A program made the translations under genes and the position numbers. The notes beneath the pieces were generated by a model. That model did not search any database, was not told the DNA's origin, and saw nothing but the letters and a program-made list of their open reading frames with translations. From Balneolaceae bacterium (GTDB lineage: Bacteria > Bacteroidota > Rhodothermia > Balneolales > Balneolaceae): 64,000 bases of DNA. Of this stretch, positions 44,269-54,500 are shown one piece after another. The stretch covers positions 62,001 to 126,000 of the forward strand of contig JAEPQH010000008.1 of assembly GCA_017640605.1 (NCBI GenBank). The letters run 5' to 3'. Each line of letters starts with the position of its first letter. Position 1 is the stretch's first letter.

Positions 44269-45660
44269 TCACGTTTTCAGGATGAATCCCCGTTTTGTAA
44301 GCATTGAGGTGATGATCATTGCCAGCGTAGTATAGATTAAGCCTTTGAGCAGTCCTGTCCATTCGTTGGCGTTCAAATAATTGATCCAATCATGTATATC
44401 CAATAACCCGAATACGGGAAATAAAAAGAGTGCGGGCAGAACATAGGCAACCATTGGGTTTTGCCCAGAATCAATCAGCCAGCTTAAGTTTTTAGTGGGT
44501 ACAACTTTCAGCAAATCCATACAAAAAAGAAGCAGCGAGCCGGAGAGTCCGGCGGTTATGAATAAATAACTGATGGTGGTTGGATCTTTCTTCACTCCAC
44601 CTTCAAAAGGCTCCATTAACATTCCGATAATTAACAGTGCGGCAGATAGAATTGTGATCTCTCTTTCGGTATGATTTACTTTTTTGATTGTAAATAAGGC
44701 AATTATCAGTACACTTTGAATGACAATTGTCTCAAATCCCCATCGGGCAAAAAGTCCGATTAAGCTCATAACTACGATCAGAAAAACAATGGAAAGGCTA
44801 AGCACCGATTTACTTTTCGATTCAGATTTTAAGTGATCATTTCTTTTTTCTACGGATGACTGAAGCCAATCACCAACTATACTTCCTGCCAAAACAATAA
44901 TCAGATATTCCAGGAAACTAACTCGAAAAAGCCAGCTAATTGCATCGAAGGTCCAAAGCTCGTTGGTCCATGCATCCGGAATAGTTGCTCCAAGTTTCAA
45001 TCCTAAAACACCTATAATAATTAACACTCTATGGAGAGCATTGTCTTTGGTGATTATCCAAGCTAAAGCACCAAAAAAAGCGACATTCGCAAGAACTAAA
45101 ATGATGATATCGCTTCGGTATAAACTGAACTCGAAATTGGATTTGCTAACATGGAGTATGGCAAGAAAGAGAAGGCTCCCCATCAGAAAACTATACTGCC
45201 CGGCTATTTTTGTTTTGAAAAATTTCTGATAGCCGCCAAATGCTCCCAACAATAGGATAAAACCGAGCAGTGAAAGCCCCCAATCAATCGTTGATGGTGA
45301 AGAGGATAAATTATACGGTTTTATATGTTGCAGATAGATCGCAAAGTAGACAAGAAGAAAAAATCGAATACAAATTTTCTGAATAATTGGTCTGTTTCCA
45401 GCCGAATGATTTAGCCGTTTTAGTAGCGAAAATGGAAATGCAATCCCCATGGTAAACAAGAACATAGGAAACACAAGATCAACCCATGTTAAACCGGGTA
45501 TATCCGGATTAAACGCATGAGTTGGTGGTGGAAGTTGTGCATGATACATCCACGCCGGCATCACTCCACCAAAAGCAATATAACCGGAGAGTATCATGCC
45601 TAAAATAGCTATAGCTCGTAGTAGATCTACAGATATGAATCTTTGCGGTTTATCACTCAT
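44269..45660 (-). CDS. DUF5009/heparan-alpha-glucosaminide N-acetyltransferase-like membrane acyltransferase
   Basis: 463 residues, about 11-12 membrane helices. SVDLLRAIAILGMILSGY at the start and LTWVDLVFPMFLFTMGIAFP are the signature of the HGSNAT/YeiB-like acyltransferase group. Members transfer acyl groups to sugars across the membrane. The gene lies 40 bases after the propeller lipoprotein gene on the same strand. Acceptor unknown. Confidence 0.85.
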   Translation of the reverse strand: MSDKPQRFISVDLLRAIAILGMILSGYIAFGGVMPAWMYHAQLPPPTHAFNPDIPGLTWVDLVFPMFLFTMGIAFPFSLLKRLNHSAGNRPIIQKICIRFFLLVYFAIYLQHIKPYNLSSSPSTIDWGLSLLGFILLLGAFGGYQKFFKTKIAGQYSFLMGSLLFLAILHVSKSNFEFSLYRSDIIILVLANVAFFGALAWIITKDNALHRVLIIIGVLGLKLGATIPDAWTNELWTFDAISWLFRVSFLEYLIIVLAGSIVGDWLQSSVEKRNDHLKSESKSKSVLSLSIVFLIVVMSLIGLFARWGFETIVIQSVLIIALFTIKKVNHTEREITILSAALLIIGMLMEPFEGGVKKDPTTISYLFITAGLSGSLLLFCMDLLKVVPTKNLSWLIDSGQNPMVAYVLPALFLFPVFGLLDIHDWINYLNANEWTGLLKGLIYTTLAMIITSMLTKRGFILKT

Positions 45661-45700
45661 AGTTCATTTCCTTCTTGTAGATATTCATCTTTTTCCACTA

Positions 45701-46831
45701 CTACCATGCTACATAGAATCGAATAATTTCTTCGGCGTAGGTTCGAGGATTAAACTTTTTGGCATACAATTGATCATCACGAACAGCCAAAAGTTCGAAA
45801 TCGCGAGAGAGTTCAAAATTGCCTTTTAATTGACCATCAGCATTAAGTACATACCACGTGTAATTCTCCAGATTTTGAGTAATAGTCGCCACCCAATGGC
45901 GGTTGTTTTTATCAATAAAATAATGTGCAACTGCCGGCCAGGTGTTGGGAGCGTTATCCCCGCGAATAGCTCTTCGAACATCAGTTTCTGTGTACATATC
46001 AATAGCATCAGATTTGTTGAGTCTTCGTTTCTCAAAAGGATAATGCCACGCTTCCAGATAATTGCCGTCACGATCAAATTTACTAACCAAAAAGTCTTCC
46101 GTAAATAACGTGTATAAGTTTCCGGCTGAATCCGTTTGTAAGAGTGTTTCCCTCTCATATGGCATCATCATAATAGTGATGCCTTCGGATCCTTGTTCTA
46201 CAAAAAGCTTTTTATTGGGATAAGTAAGAAGTTGTTCTGAATAGTTTTCAGCATTGTTATCAGTGCGATAGTAATATAGTTGTCGATCGGTTGGAGAATT
46301 GACTTGCTGAAATCCTACCAAAAATTCGTTTTCTGATACTACCTGTGCTGAATATGGATTCAATTGCAATGAATCTCTGTTCAAACCTTGGCTTGAAAAA
46401 GTAACTGTAGATCTGAATTCAAATTCATTGGTGTGATACAAATTCATAGCAACTCGTTCTTCATCAAAACCAAATACCAAATCGCCTTCTACTTCTATTT
46501 CTCCCAGTTTATAAAACTCGCCGGCTCTTCCTCCGGATCTACCCATCGTAGCAATTGGAAGCCCAAAAGAATCAACTACATGAATTTTATTTTTGAAGAC
46601 ATCAGAGAAATAAACATTTCCTTGCTCATCGGTTGCAATGTCTCCGATTTTGGTAACTTCAGCATTCTGAGAACCTCTGAATGTATCATCTTGAGTTAAG
46701 CTAATTTCAGTTACATCTGAAATATCGAAATTTCGAACATTCGGGAGTTTCGAATCATTTTTTGAAGTCGTTTGCGTACATCCAATCAACCCTGCAAATA
46801 GAATTAAGAATAAGAGCTTGCGAATAATCAT
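45701..46831 (-). CDS. 6-bladed beta-propeller lipoprotein
   Basis: 376 residues from ATG 46831. The signal ends in the lipobox LIGC. The mature part has repeating blades (ATDEQGNVYFSDVFKNKI, VDSFGLPIATMG, SKFDRDGNYLEAW), as in the 6-bladed propeller family PF17170 of Bacteroidota. An ATG 9 codons upstream is in frame but would spoil the signal peptide. Function unknown; the usual location is the outer membrane or periplasmic face. Confidence 0.85.
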   Translation of the reverse strand: MIIRKLLFLILFAGLIGCTQTTSKNDSKLPNVRNFDISDVTEISLTQDDTFRGSQNAEVTKIGDIATDEQGNVYFSDVFKNKIHVVDSFGLPIATMGRSGGRAGEFYKLGEIEVEGDLVFGFDEERVAMNLYHTNEFEFRSTVTFSSQGLNRDSLQLNPYSAQVVSENEFLVGFQQVNSPTDRQLYYYRTDNNAENYSEQLLTYPNKKLFVEQGSEGITIMMMPYERETLLQTDSAGNLYTLFTEDFLVSKFDRDGNYLEAWHYPFEKRRLNKSDAIDMYTETDVRRAIRGDNAPNTWPAVAHYFIDKNNRHWVATITQNLENYTWYVLNADGQLKGNFELSRDFELLAVRDDQLYAKKFNPRTYAEEIIRFYVAW

Positions 46832-46872
46832 CTGTGAATCTAAGAAGAATTTGCGCAATTGATAGATACAAA

Positions 46873-46903
46873 AAACGGAGAGGATGTAATGTCCCCTCCG
46901 TTT
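46873..46903 (-). terminator. Terminator of the CoA-transferase gene
   Basis: An 11-base stem with one mismatch (AAACGGAGAGG with CCCCTCCGTTT) and minus-strand T run, 23 bases beyond the CoA-transferase stop. Confidence 0.78.
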
Positions 46904-46925
46904 ATAACCTATAACTAATCAAAAA

Positions 46926-48197
46926 TTATACTTTGAATCGCTCGAACACCGCTTTGTCTAGTTCTTCGCGGTGATCGGGATGCGCAATTTCTACCATTGC
47001 TTTCGCACGCTGACTTAAATTTTTACCGTATAAACTGGCAATTCCATACTCGGTTACAATGTAGTTTACGTGAGCTCGTGTTGTAACCACGCCGGCCCCT
47101 TGTTTTAGAAACGGCACAATTCTGCTGATGCCTTTATTGGTTTGAGATGGCAGTGCTATAATTGGTTTCCCGCCTTTCGATTTTGCAGCTCCGCGAATAA
47201 AATCCATTTGTCCGCCTACACCACTGTAATGATAGGTACCAATGGAATCAGCACAAACCTGTCCGGTAATGTCAATTTCTACAGCACTGTTAATGGCCGT
47301 TACTTTCGGATTTTGTTTAATCACTTTTGTGCTGTTCACATACTCGATATCGAGCATAGCAATGGAAGGATTGTCGTCGATGTACTCGTACACTCTTTTT
47401 GATCCCATCACAAATCCCGAAACTACTTTACCTGGGAATTTTACTTTTTTCCGTCCGTTTATTACTCCTTTTTCAACCAGGTCAATCACACCATCGGCAA
47501 ACATTTCGGTGTGAATTCCAAGATCTTTATGATTCACCAAACTCTTGAGTACTGCATTAGGAATGGCTCCAATTCCCATTTGTAGTGTGGCGCCATCTTC
47601 CACTAACTCGGTACAAAAGCGCCCAATCCGCATTTCAATATCATTTGGTTCGGGTAGAATTTGCTCCGGAAGAGGATCGTTATTTTCAACCATCACATCT
47701 ATATCATTCACATGAATGAAACCTGCACCGTGTGTACGCGGCATATTGGGATTGATTTGGGCTATCACAAACTTCGCCGTTTCCGCAGCTGGAAGTGCTC
47801 CAACCACAGAAACACCCATCGAGCAATATCCGTGTTTATCAGGAGGTGAAAGGTTTAAGAGTGCAACATCGATGGGCAATATTCCTTTCCGCATTAATCC
47901 GGGCACATCACTTAGAAAAACCGGTATATAATCTGCTCTGCCTTCGTTTACAGCCTTTCGCATATTTGCCCCAACGAAAAACACATTAGCCCGAAAATTT
48001 TCGGCATACTCGGGTTTTGCGTACAGTGCTTCGCCCTCGGTATGAATATGAACTACTTCTACATTTCGCAATTCCGATGCACGCCCTACCATGGCCTCTA
48101 TTAACTTGAATGGCACGGCATTTACACCATGAATAAACACTCTGTCGTTCGACTTGATGAGTTTTACAGCTTCTTCTGCTGATTTGTATACGCCCAT
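46926..48197 (-). CDS. Acetyl-CoA hydrolase/4-hydroxybutyrate CoA-transferase family enzyme
   Basis: 423 residues. E231 in GIHTEMFADGV is the catalytic glutamate that forms the acyl-CoA thioester; MGIGAIPNAVL and GVGGQMDFIRGA are further landmarks. Length and motifs fit Cat1/4-hydroxybutyrate:acetyl-CoA transferases. It would exchange CoA between carboxylic acids such as acetate and butyrate or succinate; the real pair is unknown. Single-gene unit with its own terminator. Confidence 0.92.
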   Translation of the reverse strand: MGVYKSAEEAVKLIKSNDRVFIHGVNAVPFKLIEAMVGRASELRNVEVVHIHTEGEALYAKPEYAENFRANVFFVGANMRKAVNEGRADYIPVFLSDVPGLMRKGILPIDVALLNLSPPDKHGYCSMGVSVVGALPAAETAKFVIAQINPNMPRTHGAGFIHVNDIDVMVENNDPLPEQILPEPNDIEMRIGRFCTELVEDGATLQMGIGAIPNAVLKSLVNHKDLGIHTEMFADGVIDLVEKGVINGRKKVKFPGKVVSGFVMGSKRVYEYIDDNPSIAMLDIEYVNSTKVIKQNPKVTAINSAVEIDITGQVCADSIGTYHYSGVGGQMDFIRGAAKSKGGKPIIALPSQTNKGISRIVPFLKQGAGVVTTRAHVNYIVTEYGIASLYGKNLSQRAKAMVEIAHPDHREELDKAVFERFKV

Positions 48198-48265
48198 TTC
48201 TAACGCTCCATTAATTATTTGTTTCGGGCAAAGAATATCGAAGAAATGTGAACTTCTTATAAATA

Positions 48266-48295
48266 AAAAAGCGATTCCGCCAGAAATCGCTTTTT
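48266..48295 (-). terminator. Terminator of the 564-residue lipoprotein gene
   Basis: An 11-base stem (AAAAAGCGATT with AATCGCTTTTT), 8-base loop, T-rich on both sides, 30 bases beyond the gene stop. Confidence 0.85.
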
Positions 48296-48325
48296 ATTTT
48301 TTTGATTATTAATGGTCAGTCTAGG

Positions 48326-50020
48326 TTAGTTTGACAGCGCTACATTCCATACTTCGTCGTATCCGAATCGCGATTGTTCTGCAGTCAACTCCTGCATGGT
48401 TTTTTTGATCAAATTGATGATCATATTTTTTTGCCCGATTCTATTTAACGCATTCAGATCCGTAAACTCATCCCTCGAGAACGGCACACCTGGGCCTTCA
48501 AAACTTCCCTGCATCCATGTATTCGCCATCCCGTCGAAAGCTTGGGTTTGTCCTGTTATTTGAAAGCTCACTAAAGGCAATAACACAATTTTGTCATCGC
48601 TGTTTGCAGCAACCCGATAATCAATCGAAATATTCAACAGAGCGTCCAAGTCCATATCTCGTAGTAGTGATGGCATCGGTGCGGCGTCTGCAATCATTGC
48701 GGTACTTCGATCGGAGAGAATTTCGCCTAACGATGTAGCAACCAATCGTTTAGTATCTCTGAAATTCTTCTTGATATATACTTTAGTGTTCTCGTCTTCG
48801 GGCTCATAGAATTCGTTATAAATCGGGTTCGATGTAATTGCATCCACATCTACAACACTTGCCCCAAAATCACTTTCAAGCGTTTGAACTAAGTCAGCGT
48901 ACATGTTTTCCATAAATTGATTCCAATATCGGTCATCCAATTGTGGAAATTCGAAAGTTGTGGTTGTGGTAGTTGTTGTAATTACCCGATAAGAACCATA
49001 ATCCGTTTCACTTTCACTAGTTTCTGTTTCTTGCTCGAACAACGTACCATTTATGGAGAGCGAGGCTAATCCAATTCTATTTATCTGTGTATTTAAAGGC
49101 CGTGCATACCATGCATTTGAACTGTACGCGTTGTACGAAAACTTTCCATTGGCTTCCTCCACACTTCCTTTTATGCGGATGTAGGCTCTACCTTCAACGT
49201 CACCTTCTAAGGTAACCGGTTGCGTATCGAAGGCTGTTGAAGTTCTCTTGAAGTAAGTAAACGGTTGATTAGCGTTTTCTCTGTTATCTTCAACAATTGA
49301 AACTTGTAGGTGATTCTCCCCGGTTGCCCAATTTGTGACATCTTTACCCGTTGGGCCGCCACCTGCAATATGTTTATGAAGGAAAGCATTCGCCGGAACC
49401 GTAATTTTATTATCAATTAAAGTGGATTGAAAGTATGCAAATCCTTTAACTCCAACGGCTTTTGTAATTAAAGCGATTCGTACTCGCTTGCCACGCGCAG
49501 CTTCGTTGAAATCGAGCTCCAGTTCCAGCTCTTCGTTCATGTTAATGGTTGCATTCTCACGCATTCCATTAATACTTCGAATGGATACCGATGGAGCAGC
49601 AGAAATCGTGAATTCAGTAACATCACCATCTACATTTTCTAACCGAACGGTTTTTGGGGATGTATCTCCTTCATCAAATTTTGCCATGTAAACGCCACCA
49701 CCATAACCGGGCGCTTCTTTTCCATCTACAGTAACCGTTCCATCCAGATTAATAAAACCAACGCTGCCATCGGGCTTTAAAAGTTGTACACCAACCAGCG
49801 TTTGTCCTTCCTGCCAATCTGCCCCTGATCCGAGAGTAATCCCCGTTTCCGGCGAATACATATTTGATTGATACAATCCTAAGGCAGCGATTTGACCAAA
49901 ATCCTTTTCTTTTTTGGTCATTAGTTTCATGGCAACTTCACCCATTTTTGTTTGGATAGTAGCACAGGAACTAAAAAGTATTAACACACTCAGTAAGCCA
50001 ACGTATTTTTTCATCATCAT
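48326..50020 (-). CDS. Large predicted lipoprotein of unknown function
   Basis: 564 residues. Lipobox FSSC (C20). Residues about 50-140 look like a beta-rich, Ig-like region (VRLENVDGDVTEFTISAA), with further beta domains to about 330, then a low-complexity run of eight threonines (near 350), and an alpha/beta C-terminal half. No family recognised. It could be an outer-membrane or periplasmic protein. Any of the first three ATG codons may start it. Confidence 0.78.
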   Translation of the reverse strand: MMMKKYVGLLSVLILFSSCATIQTKMGEVAMKLMTKKEKDFGQIAALGLYQSNMYSPETGITLGSGADWQEGQTLVGVQLLKPDGSVGFINLDGTVTVDGKEAPGYGGGVYMAKFDEGDTSPKTVRLENVDGDVTEFTISAAPSVSIRSINGMRENATINMNEELELELDFNEAARGKRVRIALITKAVGVKGFAYFQSTLIDNKITVPANAFLHKHIAGGGPTGKDVTNWATGENHLQVSIVEDNRENANQPFTYFKRTSTAFDTQPVTLEGDVEGRAYIRIKGSVEEANGKFSYNAYSSNAWYARPLNTQINRIGLASLSINGTLFEQETETSESETDYGSYRVITTTTTTTTFEFPQLDDRYWNQFMENMYADLVQTLESDFGASVVDVDAITSNPIYNEFYEPEDENTKVYIKKNFRDTKRLVATSLGEILSDRSTAMIADAAPMPSLLRDMDLDALLNISIDYRVAANSDDKIVLLPLVSFQITGQTQAFDGMANTWMQGSFEGPGVPFSRDEFTDLNALNRIGQKNMIINLIKKTMQELTAEQSRFGYDEVWNVALSN

Positions 50021-50320
50021 TCTATTCGATTAGTTTACCAAATGGTACCCTCTTGCATTGCTATTCTCTATCCCCCAAACGGAGTATTCTTGGTTGTTCA
50101 ATACTCTCTGCTTTTTCCCGATAACTTATATTTCAAACGATTAATTTTAATTCACTAGCAATTTTAGTATTTCCTCTTAATTATTAATCCACTGAATATC
50201 ATATTGTTAGCTATGCGTCCAAAAAAGTGCCCTAATTAATAAAAAAATGGGCAGAATTGTTCTATATTAAATAATTGAGGGATGATTGAAAAGATGATTT
50301 AGGTCGGTTTAAGGAGTGAC
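50021..50320. other. Intergenic region, no gene seen
   Basis: Three hundred AT-rich bases between the divergent lipoprotein and HisKA_2 kinase genes. I see no RNA gene or repeat. The only clear signal is AAGGAG (50311-50316), four bases before the kinase ATG, a strong ribosome-binding site. Promoters for both genes should lie here. Confidence 0.5.
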
Positions 50321-52108
50321 ATGGTTGACGAAAAACTTGTAGAGCAGGCGATTGGAAGTCCGCTCTACAATAGTAAAAATATACCTTTCTGTATTACAAC
50401 ACAGGGATTACACTTTGTGTTTGTAAATGACGCCTTTTGCAAAATTTCTGGGTATTCAAAAGAAGAGCTATTAAATAAAAGTATTTCCATTCTGCTTGGC
50501 CCAAAAAAAATGGCTGCTGCATTTAATGAGTTTTTCCATTTTCTCAAGTATCGAAAAAATAAGAAACTCGTTTGGCGGGTTACCGGAAAAAATGGAAAAA
50601 CACTGGTAGCAAAAATCGAGGTAATGAACCTCAAGATCGACGGAAAAAACTATACGCTAACTATTGCCTTAGATCATACCGAAATAACTGAATCTAAAGG
50701 ACTGGCAGAATCATCTGAGGAAAAATACCGCAGTTTAACCGAGAACTTACCTCATATAATCTGGACCAATGATGTAACGGGCAAACCCGTATACATGAAT
50801 AAAGTAGCACTTAAATATTTTGGCAAAACCAGTGATGATTTTGAAGCTTGGAATTGGTTAGATCATTTTGATATTGAAGAAGCACGCGAGCTGGAAAAAG
50901 AATGGGATATTGCATCATCGCTGGAAAATCCAGTTCAAAAAATCATAAGGATTAAAAACAAAAACGGTCATTATAAATGGTTTCAAGTGATTTTGTTTCC
51001 TCAATATGATGATCAGAATGAAACCACTACATGGACAGCCATTGCTACCGATATTGATGATCGAATTAAAGCAGAACGTAAACTTGAAAAGGCGAATAGC
51101 CGACTTCGATCCCTTATTAATGCTTCTCCAATTCCAATTTATTCACTAGATACGAACGGGCACGTAAAGGATTTTTGGAATCCCGCAGCTGAACGTATTC
51201 TTGGATGGAAAAAAGAAGAAGTATTAGGTAAAATAACTCCACTAGCTACGGCTAAATACTATGAAGATTTCGAAAAGAATCTCAGGCTAATCAAAGAGCA
51301 AGGGCAGTTTAAAGGTATAGCCAAACGAGAAATAAAGGATGGCTCGGAAGTAGCCATTGAAGTACATAGCGGCTGTATTTACAACGATGATCGGGAAATT
51401 GAAGAAATCATCATTCTATTATTAGACATCACCCAGCAAGAAGCTCAAAAAATTCACCTCCAAGATTCGCTGGCTGAAAAGAAAACGCTGCTACAGGAAA
51501 TTCATCATCGCGTAAAGAATAATTTATCCATTGTAGTTAGTCTGCTACAACTTCAGGTTTTTAGATCTGTGAATGAAGCAGAAAAGAGTAAGTTGATGGA
51601 TGCCCAAAATAGGGTCATGTCTATTGCAATGGTTCACGAGCTGCTGTATTCGACCGATGAATTCAGCAAAGTAGATTTGAAAGCCTATTACGATCAATTG
51701 ATTAACAGTATTGCAACCAATATGCAGATTCAAACACGCGGAGTGTTACACGAATTAGATATTACGCTTGAAAATTTGAACATCAATCAGGCTATACCAC
51801 TTGGATTATTGATCAACGAGCTTATCACGAATTCACTCAAATACGCTTTCCCAACTATTTCCGAAGAAAGCAGAATCAAACTATCCATTCATCCCGATGG
51901 CAAAAATATCCTGGTGCATTATATGGATAACGGGATTGGATTCAATGCAGATGACGATTCATTTACCACCGGTTTAGGATTCCAAATCATTAAATCTTTA
52001 CTCATTCAATTAGATGCCAAGTATGAGATGAATACAAAAGATGGATTCGAATTGGATATGTGTTTCGAAAACCATTTACAAGGCGAGAACTCTGAAGAGG
52101 TGATTTAA
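50321..52108 (+). CDS. PAS-PAS-PAS HisKA_2 sensor histidine kinase
   Basis: 595 residues, cytoplasmic. Three PAS domains (about 20-125, 130-255, 262-385), then HisKA_2 with EIHHRVKNNL (H395/H396) and a HATPase with PLGLLINELITNS and DNGIGF. Its output half is closely similar to that of the 1392-residue kinase at 30-34 kb, from which it differs mainly in the number of PAS domains. No receiver gene is adjacent. The strong AAGGAG site fixes the start. Confidence 0.92.
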   Translation: MVDEKLVEQAIGSPLYNSKNIPFCITTQGLHFVFVNDAFCKISGYSKEELLNKSISILLGPKKMAAAFNEFFHFLKYRKNKKLVWRVTGKNGKTLVAKIEVMNLKIDGKNYTLTIALDHTEITESKGLAESSEEKYRSLTENLPHIIWTNDVTGKPVYMNKVALKYFGKTSDDFEAWNWLDHFDIEEARELEKEWDIASSLENPVQKIIRIKNKNGHYKWFQVILFPQYDDQNETTTWTAIATDIDDRIKAERKLEKANSRLRSLINASPIPIYSLDTNGHVKDFWNPAAERILGWKKEEVLGKITPLATAKYYEDFEKNLRLIKEQGQFKGIAKREIKDGSEVAIEVHSGCIYNDDREIEEIIILLLDITQQEAQKIHLQDSLAEKKTLLQEIHHRVKNNLSIVVSLLQLQVFRSVNEAEKSKLMDAQNRVMSIAMVHELLYSTDEFSKVDLKAYYDQLINSIATNMQIQTRGVLHELDITLENLNINQAIPLGLLINELITNSLKYAFPTISEESRIKLSIHPDGKNILVHYMDNGIGFNADDDSFTTGLGFQIIKSLLIQLDAKYEMNTKDGFELDMCFENHLQGENSEEVI

Positions 52109-52125
52109 TCTTTTTTTCCTAATAA

Positions 52126-53796
52126 CTATCGCGTCAGTTTTTTGTAATGGATGCGATGCGGTTGATCGTCGGTGATACCAAGGCGTTGTTTTCTGTTTTC
52201 TTCATACTCTTGATAATTCCCTTCGAACCAGTAAACCTGACTATCACCCTCGAATGCCAAAATGTGGGTTGCCACACGATCTAAAAACCATCTATCGTGT
52301 GAAATTACAACCGCACAACCTGCAAAACTTAATAGCGCTTCTTCTAATGCGCGCAAAGTATTCACGTCTAAATCATTGGTTGGCTCATCCAATAACAGCA
52401 CATTAGCGCCTTCTTTCAACATTTTTGCTAAATGTACACGGTTCCGCTCACCACCGGATATCTGTCCGGTTTTCTTTTGTTGATCGGAGCCGCTGAAGTT
52501 GAATCTAGATACATATGCTCTTGAATTAACTTCACGGTTGCCCAGTTGCAGGATATCATGCCCACCGGATATTTCCTCCCAAATCGTTTTTGAAGGATCA
52601 AGCGGACGCTTTTGGTCGATATAACCAAGTTGAACCGTTTCTCCGATTTCCATTTCACCCGAATCCGGTGTTTCCTCGCCGATTATCATTTTGAACAAAG
52701 TAGTTTTACCTGCTCCGTTCGGCCCGATAACCCCTACAATTCCACCCGGAGGTAAATCGAAATTCATGTCTTCCACCAACAACCGATCATCATAACCTTT
52801 GGCAATGTGGTTAGCGTTGATCACCTTGGTTCCAAGACGAGGTCCCGGCGGAATAAAAATCTGCATTTCTTCGCTGCGCTTTTCCTGCTCTTGCGATAAC
52901 AGTTCTTCATAAGCGTTAATACGTGCTTTACTTTTTGCACGGCGACCTTTAGGATTTTGCCGAATCCATTCCAATTCCTGCTGTAATGTTTTTTGTCGAT
53001 TGGATTCCTGCTTTTCTTCCTGTTTGAGTCGCTCTGATTTCTGCTCCAACCAAGAGGTATAATTTCCTTTAAATGGAATCCCTTCTCCACGATCTAATTC
53101 CAGAATCCAACCTGCCACGTTATCCAAGAAATAGCGATCGTGCGTTACAGCGATAACAGTTCCTTCGTAGCGCGCCAAATGTTGCTCTAACCAACCCACC
53201 GACTCGGCATCCAAATGGTTGGTTGGCTCATCCAATAACAGCACATCCGGTTTTCTGAGAAGAAGTCGGCAAAGTGCAACTCTGCGAGCTTCACCACCAG
53301 ACAGCACTTTCACACTAGTATCGCCGGGCGGGCAACGTAAAGCATCCATTGCCTGATCAAGTTTACTATCGAGATCCCAGGCATCCAAATGATCAATTTT
53401 TTCCTGTAGTTTTGCTTGTTTTGCGATCAGAGCATCGAAATCGGCATCGGGATCCCCAAAAGCAGCGTTCACTGCTTCGTATTCTTTGATTAAATCTACC
53501 GTTTCTTGTACGCCTTCCTCAACGATCTCCTTTACCGTCTTATCTTGATCCAGTTCCGGCTCTTGTGGCAAATATCCAAATGTAATCCCTTTTTGCACAC
53601 TGATATCGCCGATATAATCTTTGTCCTCGCCGGCAATAATTCTAAGCAAGGTAGATTTACCTGCACCATTTAACCCAAGAACCCCGATTTTGGCGCCATA
53701 GAAAAATGATAAGTAAATGTCTTTTAGAACCGTTTTGTTGGGTTTGTGAACTTTGCTCACTCCAACCATGGAGAAAATAATCTTCTGATCGCTCAA
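52126..53796 (-). CDS. ettA: ABC-F protein, EttA-like translational throttle
   Basis: 556 residues, very near E. coli EttA (555). Two ABC domains: Walker A GLNGAGKSTLL and GPNGAGKTTLF, signatures VLSGGEARRVAL and QISGGERNRVHL, and the linker/ARM region QNPKGRRAKSKARI. EttA gates the first peptide bond according to ADP:ATP ratio. No membrane segments. It is convergent with the kinase (17 bases apart) and divergent, over a repeat island, from another ABC-F gene. Confidence 0.93.
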   Translation of the reverse strand: MSDQKIIFSMVGVSKVHKPNKTVLKDIYLSFFYGAKIGVLGLNGAGKSTLLRIIAGEDKDYIGDISVQKGITFGYLPQEPELDQDKTVKEIVEEGVQETVDLIKEYEAVNAAFGDPDADFDALIAKQAKLQEKIDHLDAWDLDSKLDQAMDALRCPPGDTSVKVLSGGEARRVALCRLLLRKPDVLLLDEPTNHLDAESVGWLEQHLARYEGTVIAVTHDRYFLDNVAGWILELDRGEGIPFKGNYTSWLEQKSERLKQEEKQESNRQKTLQQELEWIRQNPKGRRAKSKARINAYEELLSQEQEKRSEEMQIFIPPGPRLGTKVINANHIAKGYDDRLLVEDMNFDLPPGGIVGVIGPNGAGKTTLFKMIIGEETPDSGEMEIGETVQLGYIDQKRPLDPSKTIWEEISGGHDILQLGNREVNSRAYVSRFNFSGSDQQKKTGQISGGERNRVHLAKMLKEGANVLLLDEPTNDLDVNTLRALEEALLSFAGCAVVISHDRWFLDRVATHILAFEGDSQVYWFEGNYQEYEENRKQRLGITDDQPHRIHYKKLTR

Positions 53797-53892
53797 GGTA
53801 TTCTAGATTTGGAATTAGTGTTGATCGCTGTTTCGCTAAAGGTAAGGAGGGTTTCGGTGTTTTCAATGGATGAAATCTTAGAATCTTAGATG

Positions 53893-53950
53893 CTCGATTG
53901 TTCTACAATATTTCGCAGGACTGAAGTCCTTGCTTGTTTATGTTCGAGAC
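53893..53950. repeat. REP-like repeat copy 1
   Basis: First copy of a repeat centred on the palindrome AGGACTGAAGTCCT (53917-53930), with shared flanks CGATTGTTCTACAA and CTTGTTTATGTTCGAGA. The shared core is about 57 bases. Confidence 0.8.
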
Positions 53951-54025
53951 ATTTATTTAGCACAAGGCAAAAGTCATCAATTTGTAACTCGTAATTCAAT
54001 ATTCCCATATTCCTACTTCAACTGT

Positions 54026-54200
54026 TCGATTGTTCTACAACATCTCGCAGGACTAAAGTCCTTGCTTGTTTATGCTCGAGATAGATTCTGAGGTTCAAAA
54101 TCTTTACTTCTTGATCGTTATTCGATATACAGCTGATTTATTAATGGAACTTTATCAAAATCGTATGTTGAACAAGTTGTTCGGCACGAGGTGTAAGCTT
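54026..54200. repeat. REP-like repeat copy 2 with extended tail
   Basis: Palindrome AGGACTAAAGTCCT at 54049-54062. The homology with copy 3 continues beyond the core through ATTTATTAATGGAACTTTA and TTGTTCG...ACGAGGTGTAA, about 175 bases in all, with degenerate positions. Confidence 0.8.
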
Positions 54201-54294
54201 AAAGGTTATCAATTCGTAACTCGTATTTCTTAATTCCCATATTAGTACTTCAACTGTTTTCAATCAACGAAGCTTTAGCATAGTTGATCAATGT

Positions 54295-54500
54295 CCGATT
54301 ATTCTACAACATCTTGCAGGACTAAAGTCCTCACTTGTTTATGTTCGAGACTGATTCTAAGGTTCAAAACCTTTACTTCATTATTGTTATTCGAGGTACA
54401 ATATCGCAGATTTATTAATGGAACTTTACCAAAATTGTAATTTGAACCAGTGGTTCAACGAGGCATACCGAACAGGTTGTTCGTTACGAGGTGTAAAATG
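54295..54500. repeat. REP-like repeat copy 3 with extended tail
   Basis: Palindrome AGGACTAAAGTCCT at 54318-54331; a second hairpin AAGGTT-CAA-AACCTT lies at about 54359-54373. Compared with copy 2 it carries an extra stretch of roughly 25-30 bases near 54450. Confidence 0.8.

Noticed and set aside
54085-54120. GGTTCAAA sequences in the repeat island resembling a tRNA T-loop
   Set aside because: No acceptor, D or anticodon stem pairs around it; the motif belongs to the degenerate repeats.
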